This document shows positions 47,348 through 56,917 of a DNA stretch of 64,000 nt, one piece after another. The first letter of the stretch is position 1. The number at the start of each line of letters is the position of its first letter. The translations under genes and the position numbers were made by a program. The stretch covers positions 70,915-134,914 of the forward strand of contig JBBRAB010000010.1 of NCBI GenBank assembly GCA_038207155.1, in the 5' to 3' direction. This DNA is from FEN-1139 sp038207155 (GTDB lineage Bacteria > Myxococcota_A > Polyangia > Polyangiales > Polyangiaceae). The notes under the pieces are model-generated. The model did not search any database. It saw only the letters and a program-made list of their open reading frames with translations, and had not been told where the DNA came from.

Positions 47348-50074
47348 CTATCGTGGCTTCGCCTCCAGCGCTCGTCGGTATCTCCCTCGCCGTGCCGCGT
47401 CTCTCAATATCTCGTACGCCTCGTCGATCACCTCGAGCACGATATCCACGTCTTCCCGCAGATCCGCGGTCGCTGCGGTCAGCAGTGTTCCGGGTTCGAA
47501 CTCTCGCCGCAGGTCGAGGTAGGCGTGACGGATCTCGTAGCCGGTTGCGTCACGCGACACACCGAGGAGCGAGAAGTAGTCGCCCTCGTCGACCAGCTCG
47601 CGTCGCAGTCGCACTCGTATGCGCACCGCCCCGTCGTCGAGCGAATCGCGTGCGGCAGGTGGTTCGGGCTCCTGCTCCGAGGACTCACCGGCGCTGAGCA
47701 CTTGAATCACATCGAGCTCGACCAGCGCGCGTAGTGCGGCCGAAAAATCAGGCGAATCAACGCGCGACAGGAGCTCGGCGATAGTGAGCCCTGGTGCTCG
47801 CTCGACAGCCTGCATTTCCTGCACACCGAGCGCGCATTCACTGAGCAGCTGGGGTGAGCCGCCGCGGCCAAGGCGTCGACGCGAGCCGCCGAGCTGCGAA
47901 AGAGCAGCTTCGGGTGTCAGCACGCGTCGCGTTACTTCGACCAGGACTTCAGCCCCGGTGGTGCCGCCAAAGACGGCGGGCTCGGTTTGCAGACGTGCCG
48001 GGAGCTCGGTCTCGACGCTCGCGGAGCCACGCTCCACCACGAACGCGCGTCCCAGCAACCACTCAGCGTGGGCTCTCAGAACCGGCCAAAGCTCGTCTTG
48101 ACGCAGGTAGCCGTGCGCGATGAGCGCCGCGCCCGCGTGCCGACCGAATTGCGGCAGCTTGCGCTCGAGCTTCATCGCTTCAGGTTGGAGATCTCCACGT
48201 TGCACCAAGAACGCGACGAGCGACTCGCCTTCAAGGCCCGACGCGACCATCACGAAGTCGCCTTCGCGCAGTACGATGCGACGGATCCCGAATTCATCCT
48301 CCACGACCAGCGCGCCCGAGAGTCGAGAGCGCACGCAATGAGCCAGGGCGCGTAGGACGTCCCCGGCCGCCAGCGCTGCCGGAACGCTCGGCGCTGAGCG
48401 CTTCGATTCGCCTCCCGAGGCTCCGGGAGCCAGGGAGCGGGCGCCGTCGGGGCGTCCCGCGCGACTCGACGCATTGCCTTCACCACTTCTCCCGCGGGGT
48501 TCCTCGGACGGCCGCCCTCGCGGCACGGGGCTTGGGCGCAGCGGTGGGCGCGTCGAAACCGCGAGGCGTGCGATATCGTAGGGCGGCAAGTCATGCGGGG
48601 GCAACGAGCGTCCCGTAGTTGCCCCGATGATGCCCTGTCGAGTGTTGGGACGACGTTCGACCTGCGGAGGGGCGGTGCGTGGCAGCGGCTCGGATACCGG
48701 CGCGTGGGTGAGAGCCTCGCCCGCCGCGGTATACGGCGGAGTGCTCGGCATCGGCGCTCGCTCCGTGTATTGAGCCCCCTGGGCCGCACTGAGATCAGAC
48801 CAAGCCGTCCGACGCGGAGCGCCTTTTGGCGGAGCGGTCGAGCTGATGTCCGGGGTCGCGCTTACCAGCTGACCGTCGTCATCTGCACCGGCCTCGGTCT
48901 CCGTCGCGCGCCGTCCGGTGGTTCCGGTGCCTGAGGGATCGCGCAGCGGCTGTCGCGCTTTCGGACCCACCGTTGCTCCAGCAGCCGGGTGGCAGGCACC
49001 ATCGCGCTGATGCGGGACGCCGGGGGGAGGGAGGGGTTCATGCTTGTGAGCCTCAACCCGCGCATCGGTGCCGTGGGGGCGATTCGAGGTGCGACCGACC
49101 CCTGTCTCGACCTCGTCGCGCGACGAGGTCCCGGTGCCCGGTCCGGTGCGCTCCTGGCGCCCCTGAGCACGCTGTCCGGCGCTCGACCGGGCGAGCCCGC
49201 CTGGTCCGGGATTGCTCGTGTCGTCTTCGTCATCCAGCTCGAGTGCTTCATCGAGCGCAGCCAGGACGTCCGCTGGCAAGATCGCGTCGAGTTCCTGCTC
49301 CGGAGTGAGCCGCTCGCTCACGACCGCCTGGGACTGGTGCGACGGACTGTACTGCACGAGCCGGCGCTCGGCGTCTTCGAGCAGTCCCTCCAATTCCGCG
49401 CTAAATTTCGCGCTCTTGAGCGAGGGCGGGAGTGGATCGGAACCTCGACTGTCCGAACCGGGGGGAATACTTGGTAACCGTCGACTGCCCAATGGATCGA
49501 GTAGGGACGGAGGCGGACTTGCTGACGGTGGTGCCGATCTGCTGCGCGCCGACGGAGCGGCGGGCGGCGGACTCGAGAGGCGCAGCATCCGCTGGCGCGG
49601 TGGATTCGACGAGAGCTCGCCGAGGCGAGGCATGGCGGCCATCGAGCGCAGCGCGTGGGCTCCGGCGGCCTGGTGAGGGACTCCGAGCAAATCCTCGATG
49701 CCTTGCAGCACCGAGTACACATCGATCGGACGCGCGAACAGGCTGACCGCCCCCTCGACCTGCGGCTGGCTCAGGGCCGCCTTAGCGTCGTCGGATTTTC
49801 CGAGCAGGACGAAGCGCACCTTGGCTCCCCACTCGCCGCTACGCACGCGCGCTGCGATCTCCGGCATGCGAGGCACTTCCGGATCACAGATCACGAGGTC
49901 GGGGTGCTGGAACTCAATACGCCCCGCGAGCAGGGCGAGCGGGACATCACGAACCTTGAAGCCGCGCGCCCTCAGCGACGCGATCAGGCGCTCGGCGTCG
50001 GTTGAGGTATCGCTGACCAGCACGAGGGGTGCGGTGGCTCCGGATCCTCGAGGGGCTGGCTGGCGGGGCTCCAC
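47348..50074 (-). CDS. pseudo-receiver / PATAN-like / J-like three-module protein
   Basis: A 908-residue cytosolic protein. Residues about 15-135 look like a receiver fold (PLVLVSDTSTDAERLIASLR, FQHPDLVICDPEVPRMPEIA). A disordered Pro/Ser/Arg-rich middle of more than 400 residues follows. Then comes a domain like DUF4388/PATAN (VLRALAHCVRSRLSGALVVE, IRRIVLREGDFVMVASGLEG, LVAFLVQRGDLQPEAMKL). The C-terminus resembles a J domain (DYFSLLGVSRDATGYEIRHA, YLDLRREFEP, IDEAYEILRDAARRGRYRRA), but the HPD tripeptide needed to stimulate Hsp70 is absent. Such mixtures occur in myxobacterial motility and signalling proteins. The start is GTG 50074. Role unknown. Confidence 0.82.
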   Translation of the reverse strand: MEPRQPAPRGSGATAPLVLVSDTSTDAERLIASLRARGFKVRDVPLALLAGRIEFQHPDLVICDPEVPRMPEIAARVRSGEWGAKVRFVLLGKSDDAKAALSQPQVEGAVSLFARPIDVYSVLQGIEDLLGVPHQAAGAHALRSMAAMPRLGELSSNPPRQRMLRLSSPPPAAPSARSRSAPPSASPPPSLLDPLGSRRLPSIPPGSDSRGSDPLPPSLKSAKFSAELEGLLEDAERRLVQYSPSHQSQAVVSERLTPEQELDAILPADVLAALDEALELDDEDDTSNPGPGGLARSSAGQRAQGRQERTGPGTGTSSRDEVETGVGRTSNRPHGTDARVEAHKHEPLPPPGVPHQRDGACHPAAGATVGPKARQPLRDPSGTGTTGRRATETEAGADDDGQLVSATPDISSTAPPKGAPRRTAWSDLSAAQGAQYTERAPMPSTPPYTAAGEALTHAPVSEPLPRTAPPQVERRPNTRQGIIGATTGRSLPPHDLPPYDIARLAVSTRPPLRPSPVPRGRPSEEPRGRSGEGNASSRAGRPDGARSLAPGASGGESKRSAPSVPAALAAGDVLRALAHCVRSRLSGALVVEDEFGIRRIVLREGDFVMVASGLEGESLVAFLVQRGDLQPEAMKLERKLPQFGRHAGAALIAHGYLRQDELWPVLRAHAEWLLGRAFVVERGSASVETELPARLQTEPAVFGGTTGAEVLVEVTRRVLTPEAALSQLGGSRRRLGRGGSPQLLSECALGVQEMQAVERAPGLTIAELLSRVDSPDFSAALRALVELDVIQVLSAGESSEQEPEPPAARDSLDDGAVRIRVRLRRELVDEGDYFSLLGVSRDATGYEIRHAYLDLRREFEPGTLLTAATADLREDVDIVLEVIDEAYEILRDAARRGRYRRALEAKPR

Positions 50075-50154
50075 TTGTTTCGAAGTCTATTCGAGGCAGT
50101 GACGCGACGGCTACTTTCGTTCCGCTGAGCGAAACTTGGCTCCGTCCAGGGTGG

Positions 50155-50304
50155 CTATACGGCTCCCGGCGGGGGACCGTCTGGCGGGGTTCCACGGGTC
50201 AAAAGCCAGCTCCCGATCCTAGGCCAGAAGCGTGAACTCACGATCGCGACCGTGATGAAGGCGACGAGGAAAAATTCTCCCCCAGTTAGTCCGAGCAGTC
50301 TCAA
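50155..50304 (-). CDS. tiny single-helix protein, TatA-like N-terminus (49 aa)
   Basis: Too short for routine calling. From TTG 50304 the product begins MRLLGLTGGEFFLVAFITVA and continues IVSSRFWPRIGSWLLTRG, ending in a Pro/Gly tail. The pattern Gly-x-x-Glu-(hydrophobic helix)-x-x-Pro-x-x-Gly is that of TatA/TatB N-termini. A strong ribosome site (AGGGAGGCG) lies six bases before the TTG; a GTG three bases further up (50307) is too close to it. It is upstream of, and on the same strand as, the pseudo-receiver gene. It lacks TatA's amphipathic helix, so it is more likely a TatA-like orphan than a working translocase subunit. Confidence 0.55.
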   Translation of the reverse strand: MRLLGLTGGEFFLVAFITVAIVSSRFWPRIGSWLLTRGTPPDGPPPGAV

Positions 50305-50373
50305 CACTCGCCTCCCTCTAGCACTCCCGCTTGGGGCTTGCCCGCCCTGCGCGGAGGGCTAGCCTCCGGCTCC

Positions 50374-50916
50374 GTGACAGCCCCCTACGACTGCGTTGTT
50401 GGTTTTGGCGCCAATCTGGGCGACCGTGAGCAGGCGTTTGGCCGCGCACTTGAGCAACTGGCACGACTGGGCGAGGTCAAGGCGCTGTCCACGCTCTATG
50501 AGACGCGCCCGGTCGGCGGGCCTCCGCAGCCGGACTATCTCAATGCGGCGGTACGCCTGGAAACTGCACTCACGCCTCAGGCGCTGTTGGAGGCGCTTCT
50601 GAGGATCGAGCTCGGCTACGGTCGTGAGAGAACGCTGCGCTGGGGGCCAAGGACCCTGGATCTGGACCTCTTGTTCGTGGCGGGCGAGTGCGTCGAGGAA
50701 CCGGGGTTGTCGGTTCCTCACCCGCGCCTCCTGGAGCGAGCCTTCGCGCTTGAGCCTTTGCTCGAGGTATTTCCTGAGGCGGCGCACCCCCAGACTGGGC
50801 TGCGGTTGGCCAGCCTCGGGGACTTTCCGAGTCCTTCCGACCTTCAGCGTGTAGCCGGCCCAAGACTCGATCTCTCGGGATGGGAGCCAAGCAGCGCAGG
50901 GCTCAGTAGCCCATAG
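50374..50916 (+). CDS. folK: HPPK, folate biosynthesis kinase FolK
   Basis: 6-hydroxymethyl-7,8-dihydropterin pyrophosphokinase, which moves pyrophosphate from ATP to the pterin before dihydropteroate synthesis. The 180-residue product has GFGANLGDREQAFGRALEQL, the substrate strand STLYETRPVGGPPQPDYLNA, and the hallmark ERTLRWGPRTLDLDLLFVAG with the two metal-binding aspartates, then SVPHPRLLERAFALEPLLEV. The start is GTG 50374; an upstream TTG (50338) would add 12 residues not seen in the family. It sits just before the ATP synthase genes but is functionally separate. Confidence 0.94.
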   Translation: MTAPYDCVVGFGANLGDREQAFGRALEQLARLGEVKALSTLYETRPVGGPPQPDYLNAAVRLETALTPQALLEALLRIELGYGRERTLRWGPRTLDLDLLFVAGECVEEPGLSVPHPRLLERAFALEPLLEVFPEAAHPQTGLRLASLGDFPSPSDLQRVAGPRLDLSGWEPSSAGLSSP

Positions 50917-51140
50917 GCCCGCAACCCGGTCCCCGGCCGTCCGGTGAAGCTCTTCCAGCTATTTACTCTTTGGGGTGCCAGTGGTACGAGCGGACCGCTC
51001 TGCTGGATTTGGAGCATGACCTGCTGGTTAGGTTTCAAATCCGCGCTGTCCATGGGATCGTCGAGCGTGCTGACACGAGCCACCGCCGCCTTCACCAGTT
51101 CGCCTGCCTTTTCGACTCTCGCATCGGGGGGCGTGAACAT
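50844..51140 (-). CDS. possible small protein between folK and atpF' (98 aa)
   Basis: From ATG 51140 the frame reads MFTPPDARVEKAGELVKAAV, then VSTLDDPMDSADLKPNQQVM and LQIQQSGPLVPLAPQRVNSW. Codons end mostly in G or C and the composition is protein-like, unlike the Trp-rich plus-strand frame over the same bases. Against it: the 3' end overlaps folK by 73 bases and the start overlaps atpF' by 8. No family recognised. Confidence 0.33.
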   Translation of the reverse strand: MFTPPDARVEKAGELVKAAVARVSTLDDPMDSADLKPNQQVMLQIQQSGPLVPLAPQRVNSWKSFTGRPGTGLRAYGLLSPALLGSHPERSSLGPATR

Positions 51141-51564
51141 CGACATCGATCGAACGGTGCTCCTCATGGCGGGCCTGTTCACCCTGTTGGTGTTCATCCT
51201 TGGGCCGCTGCTGTTTGCGCCGCTGCTGCGCCTGTTTGAGGAGCGCGAGCGTCGGACAGAGGGAGCGAGGGCTGAGGCCCGCGCGATGCAGGAAAAATCG
51301 GCCGAGCTCCTTTCCCGCTATCAAGCCGAGCTCGAGCGCGTCCAGAAGGTTGCCGCGCACGAGCGCGACCGGTTGCGTTCCGAGGCGCTTCGTCTCGAGA
51401 CCAAGATTCTTGACGATGCCCAGCAGGCCACCCACCGGATCGTGCAAGAGGGGCGCGCCCACATCGCCATTGAGCTGACTCGCGTTCGCAGCGACCTTGC
51501 GGCGAGGACTCAGGCCATGGCCCAGGAATTTGCCGGCAGTGTACTTGGTCGGGGGTCACGCTAA
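51133..51564 (+). CDS. F-type ATP synthase subunit b'
   Basis: Peripheral-stalk subunit linking the membrane motor to F1. The 143-residue product has one N-terminal membrane helix (VLLMAGLFTLLVFILGPLLF) and a long charged coiled coil (LRLFEERERRTEGARAEARA, AELLSRYQAELERVQKVAAH). It lacks the N-terminal extension seen in the following b subunit. The start is GTG 51133, behind GGGGGG, with the short periplasmic NIDIDRT before the helix; a longer frame from 50944 is not coding-like. TAATG couples it to atpF. Two b-type genes, as in photosynthetic bacteria, chloroplasts and several deltaproteobacteria, imply a b/b' heterodimer stalk. Confidence 0.9.
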   Translation: MNIDIDRTVLLMAGLFTLLVFILGPLLFAPLLRLFEERERRTEGARAEARAMQEKSAELLSRYQAELERVQKVAAHERDRLRSEALRLETKILDDAQQATHRIVQEGRAHIAIELTRVRSDLAARTQAMAQEFAGSVLGRGSR

Positions 51565-52433
51565 TGGCTGAGTTCAGGCGTTCGTTTCGGGCGGCTCAGC
51601 TAGCCCTGTTGGTTTTTGGCGGCGTGGCCACGGCCTCCGCACAGGAGTCTCCCGTAGCCCTTGACCCGGCGCCGCACGCCGCCGCGCCCACGGAGAACGC
51701 GCCGCGCAGCGCTGCCGAGCATCGCGCCGCCGCTGCCGAGCATCGCGCCGCCGCTGCCGAGCATGACGCCGCGTCCGCTGGGCATGAAGCGGCCGCTGCC
51801 GAGCATGGCGCCGCCGCTGACGAACACGGGGCTCACCACCACGTCCCGCAGTTCTCGGATATCAACTGGATTTACGGGTTTTTTGGCGAAAAAGAGGGCG
51901 TTGAGCCCAGCTTGCTCTGGCGCACACCCGGAATGCCGGTGCCCTTCGGGGCGACCCTCATCAACTGGGGCATCCTCATCGCGCTAATCGTCGCCCTGGC
52001 GAAAAAGCAGCTCCCCGCCGCTCTCAAGCGCCGCAAGGCGGACATCGTCCGCGGAATGGATGACGCCGCCAAGATGCTAGAGGAGTCCGCGCTCAGACTG
52101 GCTGAGTACGAGCAGAAGCTGGCGCATGTTGACGACGAAATTGCGCGAGTGCGCGAGGACATGCGGCGCGCCGGCGAAATCGAGCGAGATCGCATCCTGG
52201 CGGAGGCTTCTGAGCGCCGTGCACGGCTCGAGCGGGAGGCGCGCCGCATGATCGAGACCGAGCTCGAGGCCGCGCGGGATCAGCTGCGGGCCGAGGTGGT
52301 CGCCCAGGCTCTCAAGATCGCCCGCGCCAGTCTGACGACCGCGAGCGGTGCGGCTGAGCAACAGCGGCTGTTTGACGAGTCCATCGCGAGTTTGCAGAAA
52401 CTCCCCAGCAAGAGTCTTGGAGGTCAGTCATGA
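51564..52433 (+). CDS. atpF: F-type ATP synthase subunit b with signal-like leader and His/Ala repeats
   Basis: Second peripheral-stalk subunit, 289 residues, much longer than the usual 160. An N-terminal hydrophobic leader that looks like a cleavable signal (FRAAQLALLVFGGVATASAQ) is followed by five to six 7-residue repeats of the type AAAEHRA (about 48-90). A His cluster (HGAHHHVPQF) and a conserved-looking segment SDINWIYGFFGEK come next. The membrane helix (ATLINWGILIALIVALAKKQ, about 130-150) and the coiled-coil stalk follow (DDAAKMLEESALRLAEYEQK, IERDRILAEASERRARLERE). The extra region must lie outside the membrane on the periplasmic side. Coupled to atpF' (TAATG) and atpH (ATGA). Confidence 0.9.
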   Translation: MAEFRRSFRAAQLALLVFGGVATASAQESPVALDPAPHAAAPTENAPRSAAEHRAAAAEHRAAAAEHDAASAGHEAAAAEHGAAADEHGAHHHVPQFSDINWIYGFFGEKEGVEPSLLWRTPGMPVPFGATLINWGILIALIVALAKKQLPAALKRRKADIVRGMDDAAKMLEESALRLAEYEQKLAHVDDEIARVREDMRRAGEIERDRILAEASERRARLEREARRMIETELEAARDQLRAEVVAQALKIARASLTTASGAAEQQRLFDESIASLQKLPSKSLGGQS

Positions 52434-52978
52434 GCGGCACGGCCGTCGCTGAGCGTTATGCTCGAGCGATTTTCGAGCTCGGGGCCGAAGCCGGACAGTT
52501 GCCGGCCTTCACCGACCAGTTGAGCTCGGTGGCCCAAGCTTACTCCAGCAGTCCGGAGCTCCGCGCCCTGCTCGACAGTCCTTTGGTCGACGAGGCCAAG
52601 CGCAGCGCCACGCTCGAGGCCGTTGGGCGTCGGCTGGGTGCTGGCCCGACTCTGCTCAACGCGCTGAAGGTGCTGGTGCAACGTCGCCGCACGCGCGCGC
52701 TGCCCGAGATCGCTCGGCGTCTGGTCGAGCTGGCTGACGGTCGCGCCGGCGTGGTCCGCGCAAGCGTCACGAGCGCGACCGCACTGGCGGCCCCGCAGCT
52801 TGAGCGCATCAAGCAGGAGCTCGAACGCCTGACCGGCAAGCGCGTCGTGCTTGAGCAGGAGCTGGATCCAGCCCTGCTCGCCGGTCTCGTGACCCGCGTC
52901 GGGGACCACCGTATCGACACCAGTCTTCGAGGCCGAATCGAGGAACTCGAGCGACGTCTCGCTCAGTCCCCGGCCTGA
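52430..52978 (+). CDS. atpH: F-type ATP synthase subunit delta
   Basis: Joins the peripheral stalk to the top of the alpha/beta ring. The 182-residue product has normal length, with the N-terminal helical domain (AVAERYARAIFELGAEAGQL) and the C-terminal signature LERIKQELERLTGKRVVLEQ, then LLAGLVTRVGDHRIDTSLRG. The start overlaps the atpF stop by four bases (ATGA), which favours equal synthesis of the stalk parts. 49 bases separate it from atpA. Confidence 0.95.
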   Translation: MSGTAVAERYARAIFELGAEAGQLPAFTDQLSSVAQAYSSSPELRALLDSPLVDEAKRSATLEAVGRRLGAGPTLLNALKVLVQRRRTRALPEIARRLVELADGRAGVVRASVTSATALAAPQLERIKQELERLTGKRVVLEQELDPALLAGLVTRVGDHRIDTSLRGRIEELERRLAQSPA

Positions 52979-53027
52979 TTCCGATTTACCGCATCGCTAC
53001 GCCCTACCGTTATTGGAGAGTCCACTC

Positions 53028-54698
<1,671 letters not shown>

Positions 54699-54703
54699 TT
54701 GCC

Positions 54704-55612
54704 GTGGCAAACCTCAAAAGCATTCGCAAGCGGATCACCAGCGTAAAGTCCACGCAGAAGATCACGCGCGCCATGAAGATGGTGGCGGGCGCGCGCTTGA
54801 ATCGCGCCCAGCAGCGAATCACTGCGCTCCGACCTTTCGCGGTGAAAACCGGCGAAATGCTGGCCGAGGTCACCGCCGCGGCCGCGCAACGGTCGGGTCA
54901 GGGAGGCGAGGCGGAGCACCCGCTGCTCGCACGTCGCGAGGAAAAGCGAGTGCTCTTGCTGGTGATCACCAGTGACCGTGGTCTGTGTGGCGCGTTCAAC
55001 GCCAGCATCAATCGCCTGGCAGAGCGCTGCTGGCATGAACTCGAGGCGGAGGGCAAGACGGTCCAAATTGCCGTGATCGGACGCAAGGGTCGCGACTACC
55101 TGACGCGTCGCGGTGCCCCGGTGGTTCACGCGTTCTCGCGCGTATGGGACCAGTTGGGACCCGAGCAGGCGGAGATGGTGGCGCGGCGCGCGCTCCAGCC
55201 CTTCGTGCGTGAGGAAGTCGATTCCATCTACCTCGTCTACAACGAGTTCAAGAGCGCCATGAGTCAGCAGGTGGTGGTCGAGCCGCTGTTCCCTCTGCCC
55301 GTGCACATACCGGCCGAGTCCGCGGATTCCGGCGGTGTCGCTGAGAGTCAGCGCGATTTCGGGTTTGAGCCCAGCAAGGACGCGGTCCTCGACCAGCTCG
55401 TGCCGACCTACGTCGAGATGAGCGTGCTCCGAGCTCTTTACGAGTCGGTGGCTTCCGAGCTCGGCGCCCGCATGACCGCGATGGATTCGGCAACCAAGAA
55501 TGCCAGCGAAATGATCGAACGGCTGACCCTCCAGTACAACCGAGCCCGTCAGGCCGCCATCACCACTGAGCTGATGGAGATCATTGGTGGCGCCAATGCC
55601 CTGCAAGGCTAG
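54704..55612 (+). CDS. atpG: F-type ATP synthase subunit gamma
   Basis: Central rotor shaft. The 302-residue product starts at GTG 54704 (ANLKSIRKRITSVKSTQKIT, RAMKMVAGARLNRAQQRI), has the middle block VLLLVITSDRGLCGAFNASI, and ends with the conserved helix ERLTLQYNRARQAAITTELM then EIIGGANAL. GGAG precedes it across the atpA stop. The cluster ends here: no atpD (beta) or atpC (epsilon) follows, and a thiol oxidoreductase gene comes next. Confidence 0.96.
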   Translation: MANLKSIRKRITSVKSTQKITRAMKMVAGARLNRAQQRITALRPFAVKTGEMLAEVTAAAAQRSGQGGEAEHPLLARREEKRVLLLVITSDRGLCGAFNASINRLAERCWHELEAEGKTVQIAVIGRKGRDYLTRRGAPVVHAFSRVWDQLGPEQAEMVARRALQPFVREEVDSIYLVYNEFKSAMSQQVVVEPLFPLPVHIPAESADSGGVAESQRDFGFEPSKDAVLDQLVPTYVEMSVLRALYESVASELGARMTAMDSATKNASEMIERLTLQYNRARQAAITTELMEIIGGANALQG

Positions 55613-55630
55613 TCGCGGCGCGCGTCTGGG

Positions 55631-56827
55631 ATGCCGGAAATGACCAAGCTAAACCTCGACGCTCTCCGCGCTCCGTCGCGAGGCTTCTGGCTCACTGCGC
55701 TGCTCGCGTCACTCGTGGGTGAAGGGCTAGCGATCTACCTGACGCGATTGCATATCGCGCTGCAGGCCAATCCGGCGCACCAGAGCTTCTGCAACGTCAG
55801 CACCCAGGTGAACTGCGATGCGGTGACTCGCAGCGGCTACGCTGTGGTGTTCGGGGTGCCACTGGCACTCTGGGGAGCGCTGATCTACGCGACGCTAGCG
55901 CTGATTTCCATTTGGGGCTTGCGCTCACGGCGTGCCGCTCCGGTCGTCCCGTTCGCGCTGCTCAGCCTGTTCATGGCTGCAGGCGCGCTGGCGCTGGCAG
56001 GGATCTCCGGCCTGGTGCTGCACAACCTTTGCCTGATGTGCGCTTGCAGCTGGCTCGTGGACGCGCTGCTGGCGGTGATGGCGCTGCTGGCGTCTCGCGG
56101 CGGACGTTTCGCCATCGCGCGTGATGACCTCAGCGAGCTGTATCAACTCGACCGAGTGCGCACGCTCGGAGCCATTGGCGCCTGGGTCGTCGGCTTGGGC
56201 CTGGTGCTGGTGGTTGCTCCCAAGGGGCATCCTGCCGCGGGCCCGGCCTCTTCAGCGCAGGTCAACCTGCCTGCGCCGGTCAAGCTCAAGGCTCCGGTGG
56301 CCCACGGTATTGACGACCGCGGGCACCATTACGTGGGCGCAACTCAGCCGCAGCTGAGCATCACGGAGTTTAGCGACTACCAGTGTCCGCACTGCGCTAA
56401 GGCCCATGCCCAGCTCCGCCAGCTGGTGGATCTCAACCCCACCACCCTGCGCGTCGTTCACCGCCACTACCCGCTGGATAACGCGTGCAATCCGGCCATT
56501 CCGAAGCCGTTTCACGCCTATTCCTGCCTCTACGCGCAGCTGGCCGAGTGCGCGGGCAAGCTCGATAAGTTTTGGTCCGCCAACGACTACCTGTTTGACC
56601 ATGGTCGCGATGACTCGCCCGTGACACCGCAGGCGCTCGGTGGGGCCATCGGCGTCGACGCGGCCGTATTGGCCGACTGCGTGGCGCGGCGGGGTTCCCA
56701 GCTACTGGCGGACGACATCAAAGAGGGCATGGACCTCAAGCTCGAGGGCACCCCGACCTTCCTCGTCGACGGTAAGAAGATCAGCGGTTCGCTGCCTCCC
56801 GAGCTACTGGCACCGTTCGTTCACTGA
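55631..56827 (+). CDS. VKOR-DsbA fusion, disulfide-forming membrane protein
   Basis: Makes disulfide bonds in the periplasm, with electrons passed to quinone. The first 160 residues are a vitamin K epoxide reductase domain: four to five membrane helices, loop cysteines Cys54 and Cys62 (QSFCNVSTQVNCDAV) and the quinone-side CxxC Cys134/Cys137 (LHNLCLMCAC). A linker helix (GAIGAWVVGLGLVLVV) leads to a DsbA-like thioredoxin domain with CPHC (Cys252/Cys255, EFSDYQCPHCAKAH) and cis-Pro GTPTFLVDG. It starts at ATG 55631, 18 bases after atpG, and may be co-transcribed with the ATP synthase genes. With the DsbD-like protein at 21508 it gives both oxidising and reducing arms. Confidence 0.93.
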   Translation: MPEMTKLNLDALRAPSRGFWLTALLASLVGEGLAIYLTRLHIALQANPAHQSFCNVSTQVNCDAVTRSGYAVVFGVPLALWGALIYATLALISIWGLRSRRAAPVVPFALLSLFMAAGALALAGISGLVLHNLCLMCACSWLVDALLAVMALLASRGGRFAIARDDLSELYQLDRVRTLGAIGAWVVGLGLVLVVAPKGHPAAGPASSAQVNLPAPVKLKAPVAHGIDDRGHHYVGATQPQLSITEFSDYQCPHCAKAHAQLRQLVDLNPTTLRVVHRHYPLDNACNPAIPKPFHAYSCLYAQLAECAGKLDKFWSANDYLFDHGRDDSPVTPQALGGAIGVDAAVLADCVARRGSQLLADDIKEGMDLKLEGTPTFLVDGKKISGSLPPELLAPFVH

Positions 56828-56917
56828 GCGGGTCGTCGCGCGCGGACGCCGCTCGCCCGTAGGGTGAGCGCGGCGTCCGCGACCGAACGCGGCGTCCGCG
56901 ACCGAACCGCGGGAGCG

